Assembly: GCA_002281855.1 (NCBI GenBank)
Contig: NCHQ01000002.1
Coordinates: 310,001 to 374,000 of the forward strand
From: Rhodospirillales bacterium 24-66-33
GTDB taxonomy: Bacteria > Pseudomonadota > Alphaproteobacteria > Reyranellales > Reyranellaceae
Direction: 5' to 3'
Length of the DNA: 64,000 bases
Numbering within the stretch: the stretch's first letter is position 1; the number at the start of each line of letters is the position of its first letter. The position numbers were made by a program, and so were the translations under genes. The notes beneath the pieces are model-generated. The model made no database searches. It was not told where the DNA came from and saw nothing but the letters and a program-made list of their open reading frames with translations. This document shows, piece by piece, positions 1-8,726 of the stretch.

Positions 1-650
1 TCCCATTCGGCAATCCGGCTGGCGACCGGCGTATTGTCCGGCGTCACGTGGGTGGAGGCGCGCGAACTTGAGAAGCCCATGGCCCCTGCCCGCAGCGCCT
101 CCTTCACGAGGTCGGCCATGCGGATCATCTCGTCCTCGGTCGCCTTCTCGGTAAAGGCGCGCTTGCCCATCGCGTACATGCGCAACGCCGAGTGGCCGAT
201 ATACATGCCGTAGTTGATGGCCTTGGGCAGGCGTTCCACGGTCGCGAGGTATTCCGGGAAGGTCTCCCAGGTCCAGTCGATGCCTGCCGCCATCGCCTCG
301 GTCGGGATGTCCTCGACCGCCGACAGGCAGCGCGCATAGAGGTCGCGATCCTCGGGCTTGCAGGGGGCCAGGGCGAACCCGCAATTGCTCATCACCACCG
401 AAGTGACGCCGTGCCAGCACGAGCAGCTGCCGAGCGGATCCCAGGCGACCTGCGCATCCATGTGCGTATGGCCGTCGATGAAGCCCGGCGAGACGATCAG
501 CCCGTCGGCGTCGATCGTGCGCGCAGCGGTGGCGGTGATGCGTCCGACCTCGGCGATCATGCCGTCCTTGATGCCAACATCGGCCGTAAATCTTTTGCTG
601 CCGGAGCCGTCGACGACCGTGCCGCCGCGGATGACGAGATCGTGGGCCAT
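1..650 (-). CDS. N-acyl-D-amino-acid deacylase family amidohydrolase (3' part outside window)
   Basis: The first 216 codons are present and the gene runs off the left edge. The N-terminus reads MAHDLVIRGGTVVDGSG, typical of amidohydrolase family 3 proteins. The metal-binding motif DGHTHMD lies near residue 75 and is followed by WHGVTSVVMSNCGF, the signature of D-aminoacylase / N-acyl-D-amino-acid deacylases, zinc enzymes that free D-amino acids from N-acyl derivatives. The start is the ATG at 650. It is divergent from the GMC oxidoreductase at 835, with a 184-bp shared promoter region. A complete relative with the same layout is at 58366-60084. The exact substrate cannot be read from sequence. 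Confidence 0.85.
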   Translation of the reverse strand, partial: MAHDLVIRGGTVVDGSGSKRFTADVGIKDGMIAEVGRITATAARTIDADGLIVSPGFIDGHTHMDAQVAWDPLGSCSCWHGVTSVVMSNCGFALAPCKPEDRDLYARCLSAVEDIPTEAMAAGIDWTWETFPEYLATVERLPKAINYGMYIGHSALRMYAMGKRAFTEKATEDEMIRMADLVKEALRAGAMGFSSSRASTHVTPDNTPVASRIAEW

Positions 651-834
651 CACAGGCGATCCTTTCGCTGGACGATTCTGGTCGAAGCGGCGTTTGCGGT
701 TGCAACGTCCGGCATACGAAACCTCCCTCGCTGGCTTTTTCCGACGATTGCAGGCTTCTCCGATTCCGGCAAGCGGACTGCTGCAACCGTCCGGAACCGT
801 GCTAGCGTGGCCGCAATAAACGGGGAAACGCCAA

Positions 835-2538
835 GTGTACGACTACATCATCGTCGGCGGCGGGTCGGCAGGCTCGGTCATGGCCCATCGGCTGTCCGCC
901 CGCAGCGCCAACAAGGTGCTGCTCTGTGAAGCCGGTCCGGACACGCCGCCCGGCCAGGAGCCCAAGGAAATCGCCGACAGCTATTCCGGCACGGCCTATT
1001 TCGATCCGCGATTCCACTGGACCGACCTCAAGGTCCACACTCAGGTCGTCAGCCACAACAACCCGCAGGAGAATCGCCCGCCGTTGCGCAAGTACGAGCA
1101 GGCGCGCGTGCTGGGTGGCGGCTCTTCGATCAACGGGCAGATGGCCAATCGCGGCGCGCCGACCGACTACGCCGAATGGGAAACTCGCGGCGCCGCGGGC
1201 TGGGGATGGAACGACGTCCTGCCCTATTTCAAGAAGGTCGAGCGCGACCTCGATTTCGACGGGCCTTTGCACGGCAAGCACGGCCGCATCCCCGTACGGC
1301 GCATCCCCCGCGAGAAGTGGGCCGGCCATGCCCAGGCCGTCGGCCGCGCCTTCGAGGAGAAGGGCTTCAAGTACCTGCCCGACCAGAACGGCGAGTTCGT
1401 CGACGGCTATTTTCCCGTCACCCATTCCAACGCCGATGAGCGACGAGTCTCGGCTGCGATGGGCTATCTCGATGCCGAGACCCGCACGCGCCCCAACCTG
1501 ACGATCTCGACCGAAACGCAGGTCATGTCGCTCCTGTTCGAGGGCTCGCGCTGCGTCGGCGTCACCGCCCGGGTCGCCGGCAAGGACCAGGAATTCCGCG
1601 CCCGCGAGGTGATCCTGTCGAGCGGCGCCATCCATTCGCCGGCGCATCTGATGCGCGCCGGCATCGGCCCCGTGGGCCAGCTCGCCGACCTCGGCATTCC
1701 CGTCGTGTCCGCCCTGCCCGGCGTCGGCCAGCGGCTGATGGACCATCCCTCGATCGCGCTGTCGTCGTTCATCAAGCGCGGCGCCCGCCTGCGCGAGCAT
1801 ACGCGGCGCCACATCCATGTCGGCCTGCGCTACTCGTCGAACCTGCCCGGCATCCCCAGGGGCGACATGTTCGTGGCCGTGGTGAGCAAGTCGGCCTGGC
1901 ATGCGGTGGGTGAACAGATCGCCTCGCTGCTCACCTTCATCAACAAGACCTATTCCGAGACCGGGCAGGTCAAGCTCACGTCACGCGACTGGCGCAGCGA
2001 GCCCCTGGTCGAGTTCAACCTGCTGTCGGACAAGCGCGATCTCGACCGCCTGATGAGCGGCTTCAAGCTGATGGCCGCGGTGCAGATGACCGATGCGCTG
2101 CGCAAGGTGACCGATGTCCCCTTCCCGGCCTCCTACAGCGACCGGGTGCGCCAGATCGGTGTCGTGAACAACAAAAACAAGTGGCTGACCCGGCTCGTCG
2201 CGACGATGCTCGACGGCCCGGCGGCGCTGCGCCGCTACATGATCGACAATTACGTGGTCGAGGGTTTCACCTTCGACCAGGTGCTGAACGACGACGATGC
2301 GCTCGAGGCCTTCGTGCGCAAGGCCGCGATCGGCGTGTGGCATGCCTCCTGTACCTGCCGCATGGGTCGCGACGACGATCCGATGGCCGTGGTCGACACC
2401 CAGGGCCGGGTGCGCGGCGTTCAGGGACTGCGCGTGGTCGACGCCTCGATCTTCCCCGTGGTGCCCTGCGCCAACACCAATTTCCCCACCCTGATGACGG
2501 CCGAGAAGATCTCGGATGCCGTCCTCGCCGGACACTGA
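835..2538 (+). CDS. GMC-family FAD oxidoreductase (choline/alcohol dehydrogenase-like)
   Basis: This 567-residue flavoprotein has the N-terminal FAD dinucleotide motif GGGSAGSVMAHRL at about residues 8-20, the GMC signature GGGSSINGQMANRG with AGWGW downstream near residue 120, and the C-terminal active-site region WHASCTCRMG followed by VVDASIFPVVPCANTNFPT. GMC enzymes oxidise alcohol or polyol groups. The GTG start at 835 has a GGGGA ribosome site 8 nt upstream. The next gene starts 11 bp after the stop, giving an operon with the NHL-repeat protein and the hydroxyacid dehydrogenase. The substrate is unknown. Confidence 0.9.
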   Translation: MYDYIIVGGGSAGSVMAHRLSARSANKVLLCEAGPDTPPGQEPKEIADSYSGTAYFDPRFHWTDLKVHTQVVSHNNPQENRPPLRKYEQARVLGGGSSINGQMANRGAPTDYAEWETRGAAGWGWNDVLPYFKKVERDLDFDGPLHGKHGRIPVRRIPREKWAGHAQAVGRAFEEKGFKYLPDQNGEFVDGYFPVTHSNADERRVSAAMGYLDAETRTRPNLTISTETQVMSLLFEGSRCVGVTARVAGKDQEFRAREVILSSGAIHSPAHLMRAGIGPVGQLADLGIPVVSALPGVGQRLMDHPSIALSSFIKRGARLREHTRRHIHVGLRYSSNLPGIPRGDMFVAVVSKSAWHAVGEQIASLLTFINKTYSETGQVKLTSRDWRSEPLVEFNLLSDKRDLDRLMSGFKLMAAVQMTDALRKVTDVPFPASYSDRVRQIGVVNNKNKWLTRLVATMLDGPAALRRYMIDNYVVEGFTFDQVLNDDDALEAFVRKAAIGVWHASCTCRMGRDDDPMAVVDTQGRVRGVQGLRVVDASIFPVVPCANTNFPTLMTAEKISDAVLAGH

Positions 2539-2549
2539 GGAGCCGTTCC

Positions 2550-3515
2550 ATGTCGGTCGTGCTGGGCAGCGGCGAGCACCGCTATCGCGTCGTCGAGGAC
2601 TGGGCGAAGCTGCCCGACGGCTGGGAGTTCCGCGACGTCGCCGCCGTCGCCTGTGACAGCAAGGACCGCGTCTACGTCTTCAATCGCGGCGACCATCCGA
2701 TGATGGTGTTCGACCGGGACGGCAACTTCCTGCGCTCCTGGGGCGAAGGCCTGTTCAGCCGGGCGCACGGGCTGCACATCGACAGCGACGACAATCTCTT
2801 CTGCACCGACGACGGCGACCATACGGTCCGCAAGGTCTCGACCGACGGCAAGGTGCTGCTGACCATCGGCGTGCCCGACCAGCCCGCCCCCTTCCTGAGC
2901 GGCAAGCCCTTCAACCGCTGCACCCACACCGCCCTCTCGCCCAAAGGCGAGATCTACGTCTCCGACGGCTACGGCAACAGCCGCGTCCACAAATATTCGC
3001 CCGACGGAAAGCACCTGATGTGCTGGGGCACGACCGGGACCGATCCCGGCGAATTCAACATCCCGCACAACATCGCCGCCGACGCCGACGGCTGGGTCTA
3101 TGTCGCCGACCGCGAGAACCATCGCGTGCAGGTGTTCGACGGCAACGGCAGGTACGAGGCTCAGTGGAACAACATGCACCGGCCTTGTGCGCTCTATTGC
3201 TGCGGCGGCGCGAAGAATCCTACCTTCATCATCGGCGAGCTGGGGCCCGGCATGCCGGTGAACAGCAAGCACACCAATCTCGGCCCCCGGCTGTCGATCG
3301 TCGACGCCAAGGGCAAGACCCTGGCCCGGCTCGGCGGTCAGGATGGACCCGGCGAACAAGCCGGCCGGTTCCTCTCGCCGCATGGGCTGGCCGTCGACTC
3401 GCGCGGCGACATCTATGTCGGTGAGGTGAGCTACACCAACTGGCCGAGCACCTTCCCCGGCACCCCCGTGCCGAAATACCTGCGCTCGTTGCAGAAACTC
3501 GAGAAAGTCGCCTGA
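2550..3515 (+). CDS. NHL-repeat beta-propeller protein, peptidyl-hydroxyglycine lyase-like
   Basis: The 321-residue protein is built of repeated NHL blades, for example PHNIAADADGWVYVADREN, RVQVFDGNGRY and SPHGLAVDSRGDIYVGEVS. The arrangement resembles the bacterial family annotated as peptidyl-alpha-hydroxyglycine alpha-amidating lyase-like. There is no signal peptide. The ATG at 2550 has GAGGAG upstream; longer in-frame readings run back into the GMC gene. It is the middle gene of a three-gene operon whose flanking genes are oxidoreductases, so it probably acts on the same small-molecule pathway. The enzymatic assignment is by fold only. Confidence 0.75.
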   Translation: MSVVLGSGEHRYRVVEDWAKLPDGWEFRDVAAVACDSKDRVYVFNRGDHPMMVFDRDGNFLRSWGEGLFSRAHGLHIDSDDNLFCTDDGDHTVRKVSTDGKVLLTIGVPDQPAPFLSGKPFNRCTHTALSPKGEIYVSDGYGNSRVHKYSPDGKHLMCWGTTGTDPGEFNIPHNIAADADGWVYVADRENHRVQVFDGNGRYEAQWNNMHRPCALYCCGGAKNPTFIIGELGPGMPVNSKHTNLGPRLSIVDAKGKTLARLGGQDGPGEQAGRFLSPHGLAVDSRGDIYVGEVSYTNWPSTFPGTPVPKYLRSLQKLEKVA

Positions 3516-3526
3516 GGAGAATGGTA

Positions 3527-4498
3527 ATGGTTGAACGCGTACTCGTCGTCGGTCCCAAGGACACCCTGTCCATGGTCGACGACCTGGCTCCCAAGGGCTA
3601 CGAAATCGTCAAGGCGCTGCACAATTCGCCGGAGCAGAAAGCCGCCCTGCCCGGCACCCACTATTTCGTGGGATTCATCCAGCAATACGTCACCCCGCAG
3701 CTCTTCAAGGACGCACCGAACCTTAAGCTGATCCAGATGCTGAGCGCCGGCTACGACCGCGCCGATCTCGATGCGGCGCGCGCGAGCGGCGTGCCATTGT
3801 GCGCCAACGGCGGCGCCAATTCGGTCGCGGTTTCCGAGCATGCGATGCTGCTGATGCTGGCGGTCTCGCGGCGGCTGATCACCCAGCACACCAACGTCAC
3901 CGCCGGCCGCTGGCATGGCAATTCGCCGCCGACCGTCCATGAGGTGCGCAACCGCGTGCTGGGCATCGTCGGCCTCGGCACGATCGGCAAGAAGGTCGCC
4001 AAGCTCGCGCTCGCCTTCGGCATGACCGTCCACTACTACGACATCGCCCGCCTCAAGGAAGAAGAGGAAGACGCGCTGGGCGTCCGCTTCCGCCTGCTGC
4101 CCGAGATCCTGAAGCATTCCGACATCGTCTCGCTGCACGTGCCTCTGAACGCTTCGACCCGCCACATGATCGGCAAGGACGAGCTCGCCGCCATGAAGAA
4201 GTCGGCGATCATCGTAAACACGTCGCGCGGGCCCGTGATCGACGAGCAGGCGATGATCGCCGCGCTTTCGAGCGGCAACCTGTTCGGCGCCGGCCTCGAT
4301 GTGTTCGACGAGGAGCCGACCCCGCCGGACAACCCCCTCCTGAAGCTCGACAACGTCGTCCTGACCGCACACCTCGCCGGGCCCACGTTCGAGAGCAACG
4401 TCACCCGCCTGCGCAACGGCTTCGACAACGTCCAGAGGGTTGCCCGGGGCGAACCCGCGCTCTGGGTGGTGCCCGAACTGCTGGTGCCGAAGACATAA
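3527..4498 (+). CDS. D-isomer-specific 2-hydroxyacid dehydrogenase
   Basis: The 323-residue NAD-dependent dehydrogenase interconverts a 2-hydroxyacid and a 2-ketoacid. Visible are the Rossmann motif VGLGTIGKKVA, the catalytic arginine segment VNTSRGPVID, the glutamate in DVFDEEP and the catalytic histidine in LTAHLAGP. The ATG at 3527 is preferred over 3521 because the GAGGAG ribosome site lies 7 nt before 3527 and only 1 nt before 3521. It ends the GMC-NHL operon. Substrate preference (phosphoglycerate-, glyoxylate- or lactate-like) is not decidable. Confidence 0.9.
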   Translation: MVERVLVVGPKDTLSMVDDLAPKGYEIVKALHNSPEQKAALPGTHYFVGFIQQYVTPQLFKDAPNLKLIQMLSAGYDRADLDAARASGVPLCANGGANSVAVSEHAMLLMLAVSRRLITQHTNVTAGRWHGNSPPTVHEVRNRVLGIVGLGTIGKKVAKLALAFGMTVHYYDIARLKEEEEDALGVRFRLLPEILKHSDIVSLHVPLNASTRHMIGKDELAAMKKSAIIVNTSRGPVIDEQAMIAALSSGNLFGAGLDVFDEEPTPPDNPLLKLDNVVLTAHLAGPTFESNVTRLRNGFDNVQRVARGEPALWVVPELLVPKT

Positions 4499-4500
4499 GC

Positions 4501-4850
4501 CGAGTTTCCAGACGCGGCATCCTTGCGGGGCCCTTCCTCGCCCGCGAGGGCTTCGCAAGCGCCGCGTGGGCATCGAGCTGATCCATGTGCCCTATCGCGG
4601 CGGTGCCGATGCTGCGCGCGACATCTGCGGGGGTGCCGTCGATTCGGTGATCATCGCCACCAATTCCATCCGTCCGCCCGGTTGCCGCGAGACGCGCGCG
4701 CGTGCTGGCTGTCGTGGCCGAAGCGATCAAGGATCGAAGATGAAGGAGCGGCTGGATCCGACGGGCGCCGACCTCGTCGCCACACGCCGGCCCAGTTCAG
4801 AACCTGGATCGCAGATGGGAGGTCGCTCCGCTTCGCGCTGCGCGCTCCGG
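4501..4850 (+). pseudogene. Relic of a Bug/TctC tricarboxylate-type solute receptor
   Basis: No intact reading frame exists, but pieces of a Bug receptor appear in different frames in the correct order: GIELIHVPYRGGADAARD and GGAVDS in one frame, RARVLAVVAEAIKD in another, MKERLDPTGADLVAT back in the first, and TPAQFRTWIAD in a third. These match the VPYkGg, RvLAV, mkerL..G and tPeeF..wi blocks of the family. The block between RVLAV and EAIKD is deleted, and the N-terminal third is missing. An intact family member is at 57351-58334. Confidence 0.7.
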
Positions 4851-4879
4851 TCGAGACGACGGAACCTTCATCGGTCAGT

Positions 4880-6136
4880 CTACGCCGCCTGCAGCTTCAC
4901 CCTGTAGGTTTCCTCGAAGCGCAAGATCGCTGCGAAGGATACCGCAGCGGCGGCCATGATCATGAAGGCCGGGCTGTAGTCGTTTTCCGTCCGGTGGACC
5001 AGCCACGTGGCGACCAGCGGGCTGAAGCCGCCGAGGACGCCCAGGGTGACGTTGTACCCCAGCGCGATCGCCGTGCAGCGGATCGCGGCCGGCACCGCCT
5101 CGACCATCAGCGCCGGCTGGGCGCCGATGAAGGCGCCGACCGACAGCACGAAGCCGAGCTGGCCCAGCAGGATCAGGGTCGGATGCCCCTGGTGCATCAA
5201 CCAGAAGAACGGCAGCGCGCCGAAGAGGCCCAGCGCCGTTGCGCTCAGCATCAGAGGGCGGCGGCCGTAGCGGTCGGAGAGCCATCCCATCAGGACCATG
5301 ACCGGCAGCATCGCGACCATGCTGGCAGAATTGATGGCCAGTGCCGTGGCGGGAGCAATATTATCGGCGAACTGCAGCCAGCTCACGATGTAGACGAACA
5401 TCAGGTAGAAGCCGACCGAATTGAACACCGAGAGGGCTGCGAGCTTGCCGAGCAGCGGGCCATGGTTGCGCACCGTGTCGAGCAGCGGCGACCGCGCCGT
5501 CGAAGCCTTGCGCGGTTCCTCATGGACGTGGCGCCGCAGGACGACGCCCGCAATGCCGACCAGTAGTCCCAGCAGGAACGGCAGTCGCCAGCCCCAGCTC
5601 TCCAGCGCCTGCTCGGACATCACCGACGCCAGCAGGGCGCCGGTCGCCGAGCCCAGCAGGATGCCGCCGATTGCACCACAGCAGCCCAGCGCCCCCACCA
5701 GCCCACGCCGGTTGGGCGGCGACTGCTCGATGATGAAGATGATCGAGGTCGTGTACTCGCCGCCGACCGACAGGCCCTGCACCATGCGCAGCAGCGTGAG
5801 CAGGATTGGCGCCGCGATGCCGAGCGTCTGGTAATCCGGCAGCACGCCGACCAGGAATGTCGGGATGGCCATGGCGGCGACGGAAAAGGTGAGCGCCGCG
5901 CGGCGCCCGAGCCGGTCGCCGATCGCTCCGATCACTGCCCCGCCGATCGGCCGCATCAGGAAGCCCACGGCGAAGATCCCGAAGGCCGCCAGGACCTGCG
6001 CGACGGCATCCTCGCTCGGGAAGAAGGCCCGGCCGATCGCGGCGGCGAAGTAGCCGTAGACCGCGAAATCGTACCATTCCAGCACGTTGCCGATCGCGCC
6101 GGCCGCAATGACCCGGCGCGTGTTTCCCTTATTCAT
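4880..6136 (-). CDS. MFS transporter, metabolite:H+ symporter (ProP/KgtP-like)
   Basis: The 418-residue membrane protein has about 12 hydrophobic segments. The N-terminus GNVLEWYDFAVYGYFA and the loop motif IGDRLGRRAAL, with RMVQGLSVGGEYTTS after it, are hallmarks of the MHS subfamily that imports organic acids or osmolytes with protons. A second conserved loop, LSDRYGRRPLM, starts the C-terminal half. The start ATG is at 6136. It is transcribed in the same direction as the flavin monooxygenase upstream (gap 34 bp), suggesting joint uptake and oxidation of one substrate. Substrate unknown. Confidence 0.9.
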   Translation of the reverse strand: MNKGNTRRVIAAGAIGNVLEWYDFAVYGYFAAAIGRAFFPSEDAVAQVLAAFGIFAVGFLMRPIGGAVIGAIGDRLGRRAALTFSVAAMAIPTFLVGVLPDYQTLGIAAPILLTLLRMVQGLSVGGEYTTSIIFIIEQSPPNRRGLVGALGCCGAIGGILLGSATGALLASVMSEQALESWGWRLPFLLGLLVGIAGVVLRRHVHEEPRKASTARSPLLDTVRNHGPLLGKLAALSVFNSVGFYLMFVYIVSWLQFADNIAPATALAINSASMVAMLPVMVLMGWLSDRYGRRPLMLSATALGLFGALPFFWLMHQGHPTLILLGQLGFVLSVGAFIGAQPALMVEAVPAAIRCTAIALGYNVTLGVLGGFSPLVATWLVHRTENDYSPAFMIMAAAAVSFAAILRFEETYRVKLQAA

Positions 6137-6170
6137 CTCCGCTCCCCCGAGCTCCGGATCGACCGAACGA

Positions 6171-7670
6171 TCAGCCGTAGACGAACGCCCGATCGTCCAG
6201 GTCTATGGCCGGGAAGACGTTCTTTTCGTTCCAGTAGTCCTGGGTGTGCTGCCACTCCGGCTTGTCGCCGCGCTTGGGCAGCAGATGCATGCCGCGCATC
6301 AGGTAGCCCGGATTGAAATTCTCCGGATCGATCCAAGGCAGCAGCTCCATCCCCTCGTCCTCGGGCCGCAGCGCGACCTCGACCTTGTGGGACTGGCGAT
6401 TCTCCATGTGGCCGAGAAGGCGGCAGACGAAGTCGCCGACCAAGTCGGCGCGCAGGGTCCAGCTCGCGCGGAAGTATCCGAACACCCAGATCATGTTGGG
6501 CACGCCGGTGAACATCATGCCGCGATAGGTCACCGTGTCGGCGAAATCGACCGGCTTGCCGTCCACCGCGAAGGCGATGTCGCCCATCACCGACAGGTCG
6601 AAGCCGGTCGCCGTCACGATGATGTCGGCCTCCAGGACCTTGCCCGACTTGAGCAGGATGCCCTCCGGCACGAAGCGGTCGATCTCGTCGGTTTCGACCG
6701 AAGCCTTGCCGGCGCGGATCGCCTTGAACAGATCGCCGTCGGGCACGAAGGCGATGCGCTGCTGCCACGGCCGGTAGCTCGGCGTGAAATGCGGCTCCAG
6801 CGGGAAGTCCGGCCCGACATGGGCGCGGACACCGGCCAGCAGCTCAGCACGCACCTTGTCGGAGTCCTCGAGTGAGCGCCGGGTGAACACCGACTGATCG
6901 TGCAGGATCTTGCGGCGCACGATCTCGTGGATCCACTCCTCGTCGACCTCGAGCTGCCTCAGCGTCTCGGCAAGCTCGATGGCGTTGCGGCCCGGAATGA
7001 AATAGGTCGGCGAGCGCTGCAGCATGGTGACGTGGCCGGCCTTGTCGGCCATCGCCGGGATGACCGTCGCGGCCGTGGCGCCGGAGCCGATCACGACGAT
7101 CTTCTTGCCTGTGTAATCGAGATCTTCCGGCCAGGTCTGCGGATGGACGATCTGGCCCTTGAAGCTGTCCATGTCCTTCCATTCGGGCGTGTAGCCGACC
7201 GAATGGCGATAGTAGCCCTGGCACATCCAGAGGAAGTTGGCGGTGAAGCGAACCGCCTCCCCCGTGTCGGTGCGGACGCCCTCGATGGTCCAGCGATTGT
7301 CGGCGCTCGACCAGGTCGCCGCCTCGATGCGGTGCCCGTAGCGGATGTGCCGTGCGAGGTCGTTCTCCTCGATCACCTCGCCCATGTAGGTCTTGATCTC
7401 CTGGGCGGTGGCGATCGGCTTGCCTGTCCACGGCTTGAAGCGATAGCCGAACGTGTGGAGGTCGCTGTCGGAGCGGATGCCGGGATATTTGTGCGTGAGC
7501 CAGGTGCCGCCGAAGCTCTCCTGCGTCTCCAGAATGACGAAGCTGCGCTCGGGCATCTGGTGGGTCAGATGATAGGCACCGCCGATGCCGGAGATGCCGG
7601 CGCCGACGATGACGACGTCGAAATGCTCGGTCGTGGCGGCCGCAGGCCGTGCAAGAGTGGTATCCGGCAT
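6171..7670 (-). CDS. Flavin-containing monooxygenase, Baeyer-Villiger type
   Basis: The 499-residue FAD/NADPH enzyme has the N-terminal FAD motif VVIVGAGISGIGGAYHL, the GGTW segment (ESFGGTWLTHKYPGIRSDSDLHT is split here into its GGTW and PGIRSD parts), and an NADPH motif VVIGSGATAATVIPA. The motif ATGFDLSVMG is typical of the family. Such enzymes oxygenate ketones or heteroatoms. The start ATG at 7670 places the FAD motif about 19 residues in; longer frames run through the divergent gene. It is probably co-transcribed with the MHS transporter downstream. Confidence 0.9.
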   Translation of the reverse strand: MPDTTLARPAAATTEHFDVVIVGAGISGIGGAYHLTHQMPERSFVILETQESFGGTWLTHKYPGIRSDSDLHTFGYRFKPWTGKPIATAQEIKTYMGEVIEENDLARHIRYGHRIEAATWSSADNRWTIEGVRTDTGEAVRFTANFLWMCQGYYRHSVGYTPEWKDMDSFKGQIVHPQTWPEDLDYTGKKIVVIGSGATAATVIPAMADKAGHVTMLQRSPTYFIPGRNAIELAETLRQLEVDEEWIHEIVRRKILHDQSVFTRRSLEDSDKVRAELLAGVRAHVGPDFPLEPHFTPSYRPWQQRIAFVPDGDLFKAIRAGKASVETDEIDRFVPEGILLKSGKVLEADIIVTATGFDLSVMGDIAFAVDGKPVDFADTVTYRGMMFTGVPNMIWVFGYFRASWTLRADLVGDFVCRLLGHMENRQSHKVEVALRPEDEGMELLPWIDPENFNPGYLMRGMHLLPKRGDKPEWQHTQDYWNEKNVFPAIDLDDRAFVYG

Positions 7671-7718
7671 GGGAAGGCTCTTTCCTCGCTGATCAAGTCG
7701 CGCCAGTCTTGCGCGAAC

Positions 7719-8714
7719 ATGAGCACCGAGGCCAGCCCCCAGAATCCACCATCCGAAACCGGCCGCCGGAGAGGCGGCGCGATGGCAGCCCTTGTGATCA
7801 TGGCAGTCCTCGTCGCGGGTCTCGGCCTCGCGGAGGGCATCGCCCGCCTGTTCCACCCGACCTTCGCCCCGTCCCGCCAAGTCGAGTTCACTTACTCTGC
7901 AGGTCCGCTTCTGCTCGCCCAGCCGGAGACCAGGACCCGCCAGACTTCCGAGGCCGGCGACTACGACGTCTCCGTGCGGATCAATTCGCATGGGTTGCGC
8001 GATTCGAACGACGTGGCGACGGCCGGAGCCGACGACATCGTCGTCGTGGGCAACGCGTTCGCCTGGGGCTGGGGCGTCGAAGCCCAGGACCGCTTCTCCC
8101 ACCGGCTCCAGGTCCTGAGCGGCCGGCGGACCTTCAATCTCGCTGCGCCCACCGACATCGAGGGATACGCCGCACTCCTCGCTTACGCCAGACAGCTCGG
8201 CTCCAGAGCCGGCCGCGTCGTCGTTGCCATCGACATGGAGAAGGATCTTCGGACTGCCCGACAAGGCATGCCATCGCCGGGCAGCGGCTCCGGGGTCGGT
8301 GGCTGGCTGGCGCGGCATTCGGCGCTCTCCCTGCTCGCCTCCAAGGCCTACGAGCGAGGATTCTCGCCCGGGGCCGCCTCCAGCAAGCAACGCGTTACCC
8401 GCAACGAGTACGACCCCGCGGCAATCGACCAAGCGGCCGACAGGCTCGAGAAGATTGCCGAGCAGTACCGCGCGACCGTCGTGCTCATCCCGTCGCGCGC
8501 CCTGTGGATCGGCGATGCGCGATCCGTCGAGGAGCGGGTCACCACGGCTTTCACGGTCGCGCTGCAGCGGCGCGGCATCGATGTTCTGGACCTGCAGCCC
8601 GTCCTGGAGTCACAAGGGTCTCCCCTGTCCTACTATTTTGCCAACGATGGACATTGGACGGCCGGCGGTCACGCGCTGGTCTCCCAGGCCATCAGCCAGC
8701 ATCTCGCCCGCTAA
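7719..8714 (+). CDS. SGNH-hydrolase-like membrane-anchored protein
   Basis: The 331-residue protein has one N-terminal membrane segment (about residues 21-40, MAALVIMAVLVAGLGLAEG) and then a domain with an SGNH/AlgX-like outline: INSHGLRD near residue 90, a central VVVAIDMEKD strand, and the C-terminal catalytic-type block NDGHWTAGGHALVSQAI. The classical nucleophile GDS is replaced by VVGNAFAWGWG, so the serine is not where expected and activity is uncertain. It starts at the ATG at 7719, divergent from the monooxygenase, and the following GMC gene begins 12 bp after its stop. A role in acylation or deacylation of an envelope polymer is possible. Confidence 0.6.
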   Translation: MSTEASPQNPPSETGRRRGGAMAALVIMAVLVAGLGLAEGIARLFHPTFAPSRQVEFTYSAGPLLLAQPETRTRQTSEAGDYDVSVRINSHGLRDSNDVATAGADDIVVVGNAFAWGWGVEAQDRFSHRLQVLSGRRTFNLAAPTDIEGYAALLAYARQLGSRAGRVVVAIDMEKDLRTARQGMPSPGSGSGVGGWLARHSALSLLASKAYERGFSPGAASSKQRVTRNEYDPAAIDQAADRLEKIAEQYRATVVLIPSRALWIGDARSVEERVTTAFTVALQRRGIDVLDLQPVLESQGSPLSYYFANDGHWTAGGHALVSQAISQHLAR

Positions 8715-8726
8715 CGGAAGTACGCC

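Noticed and set aside
192..929. Long plus-strand reading frame at the left edge
   Set aside because: It is antisense to the deacylase whose family motifs (HTHMD, WHGVTS, NCGF) are clear on the minus strand.
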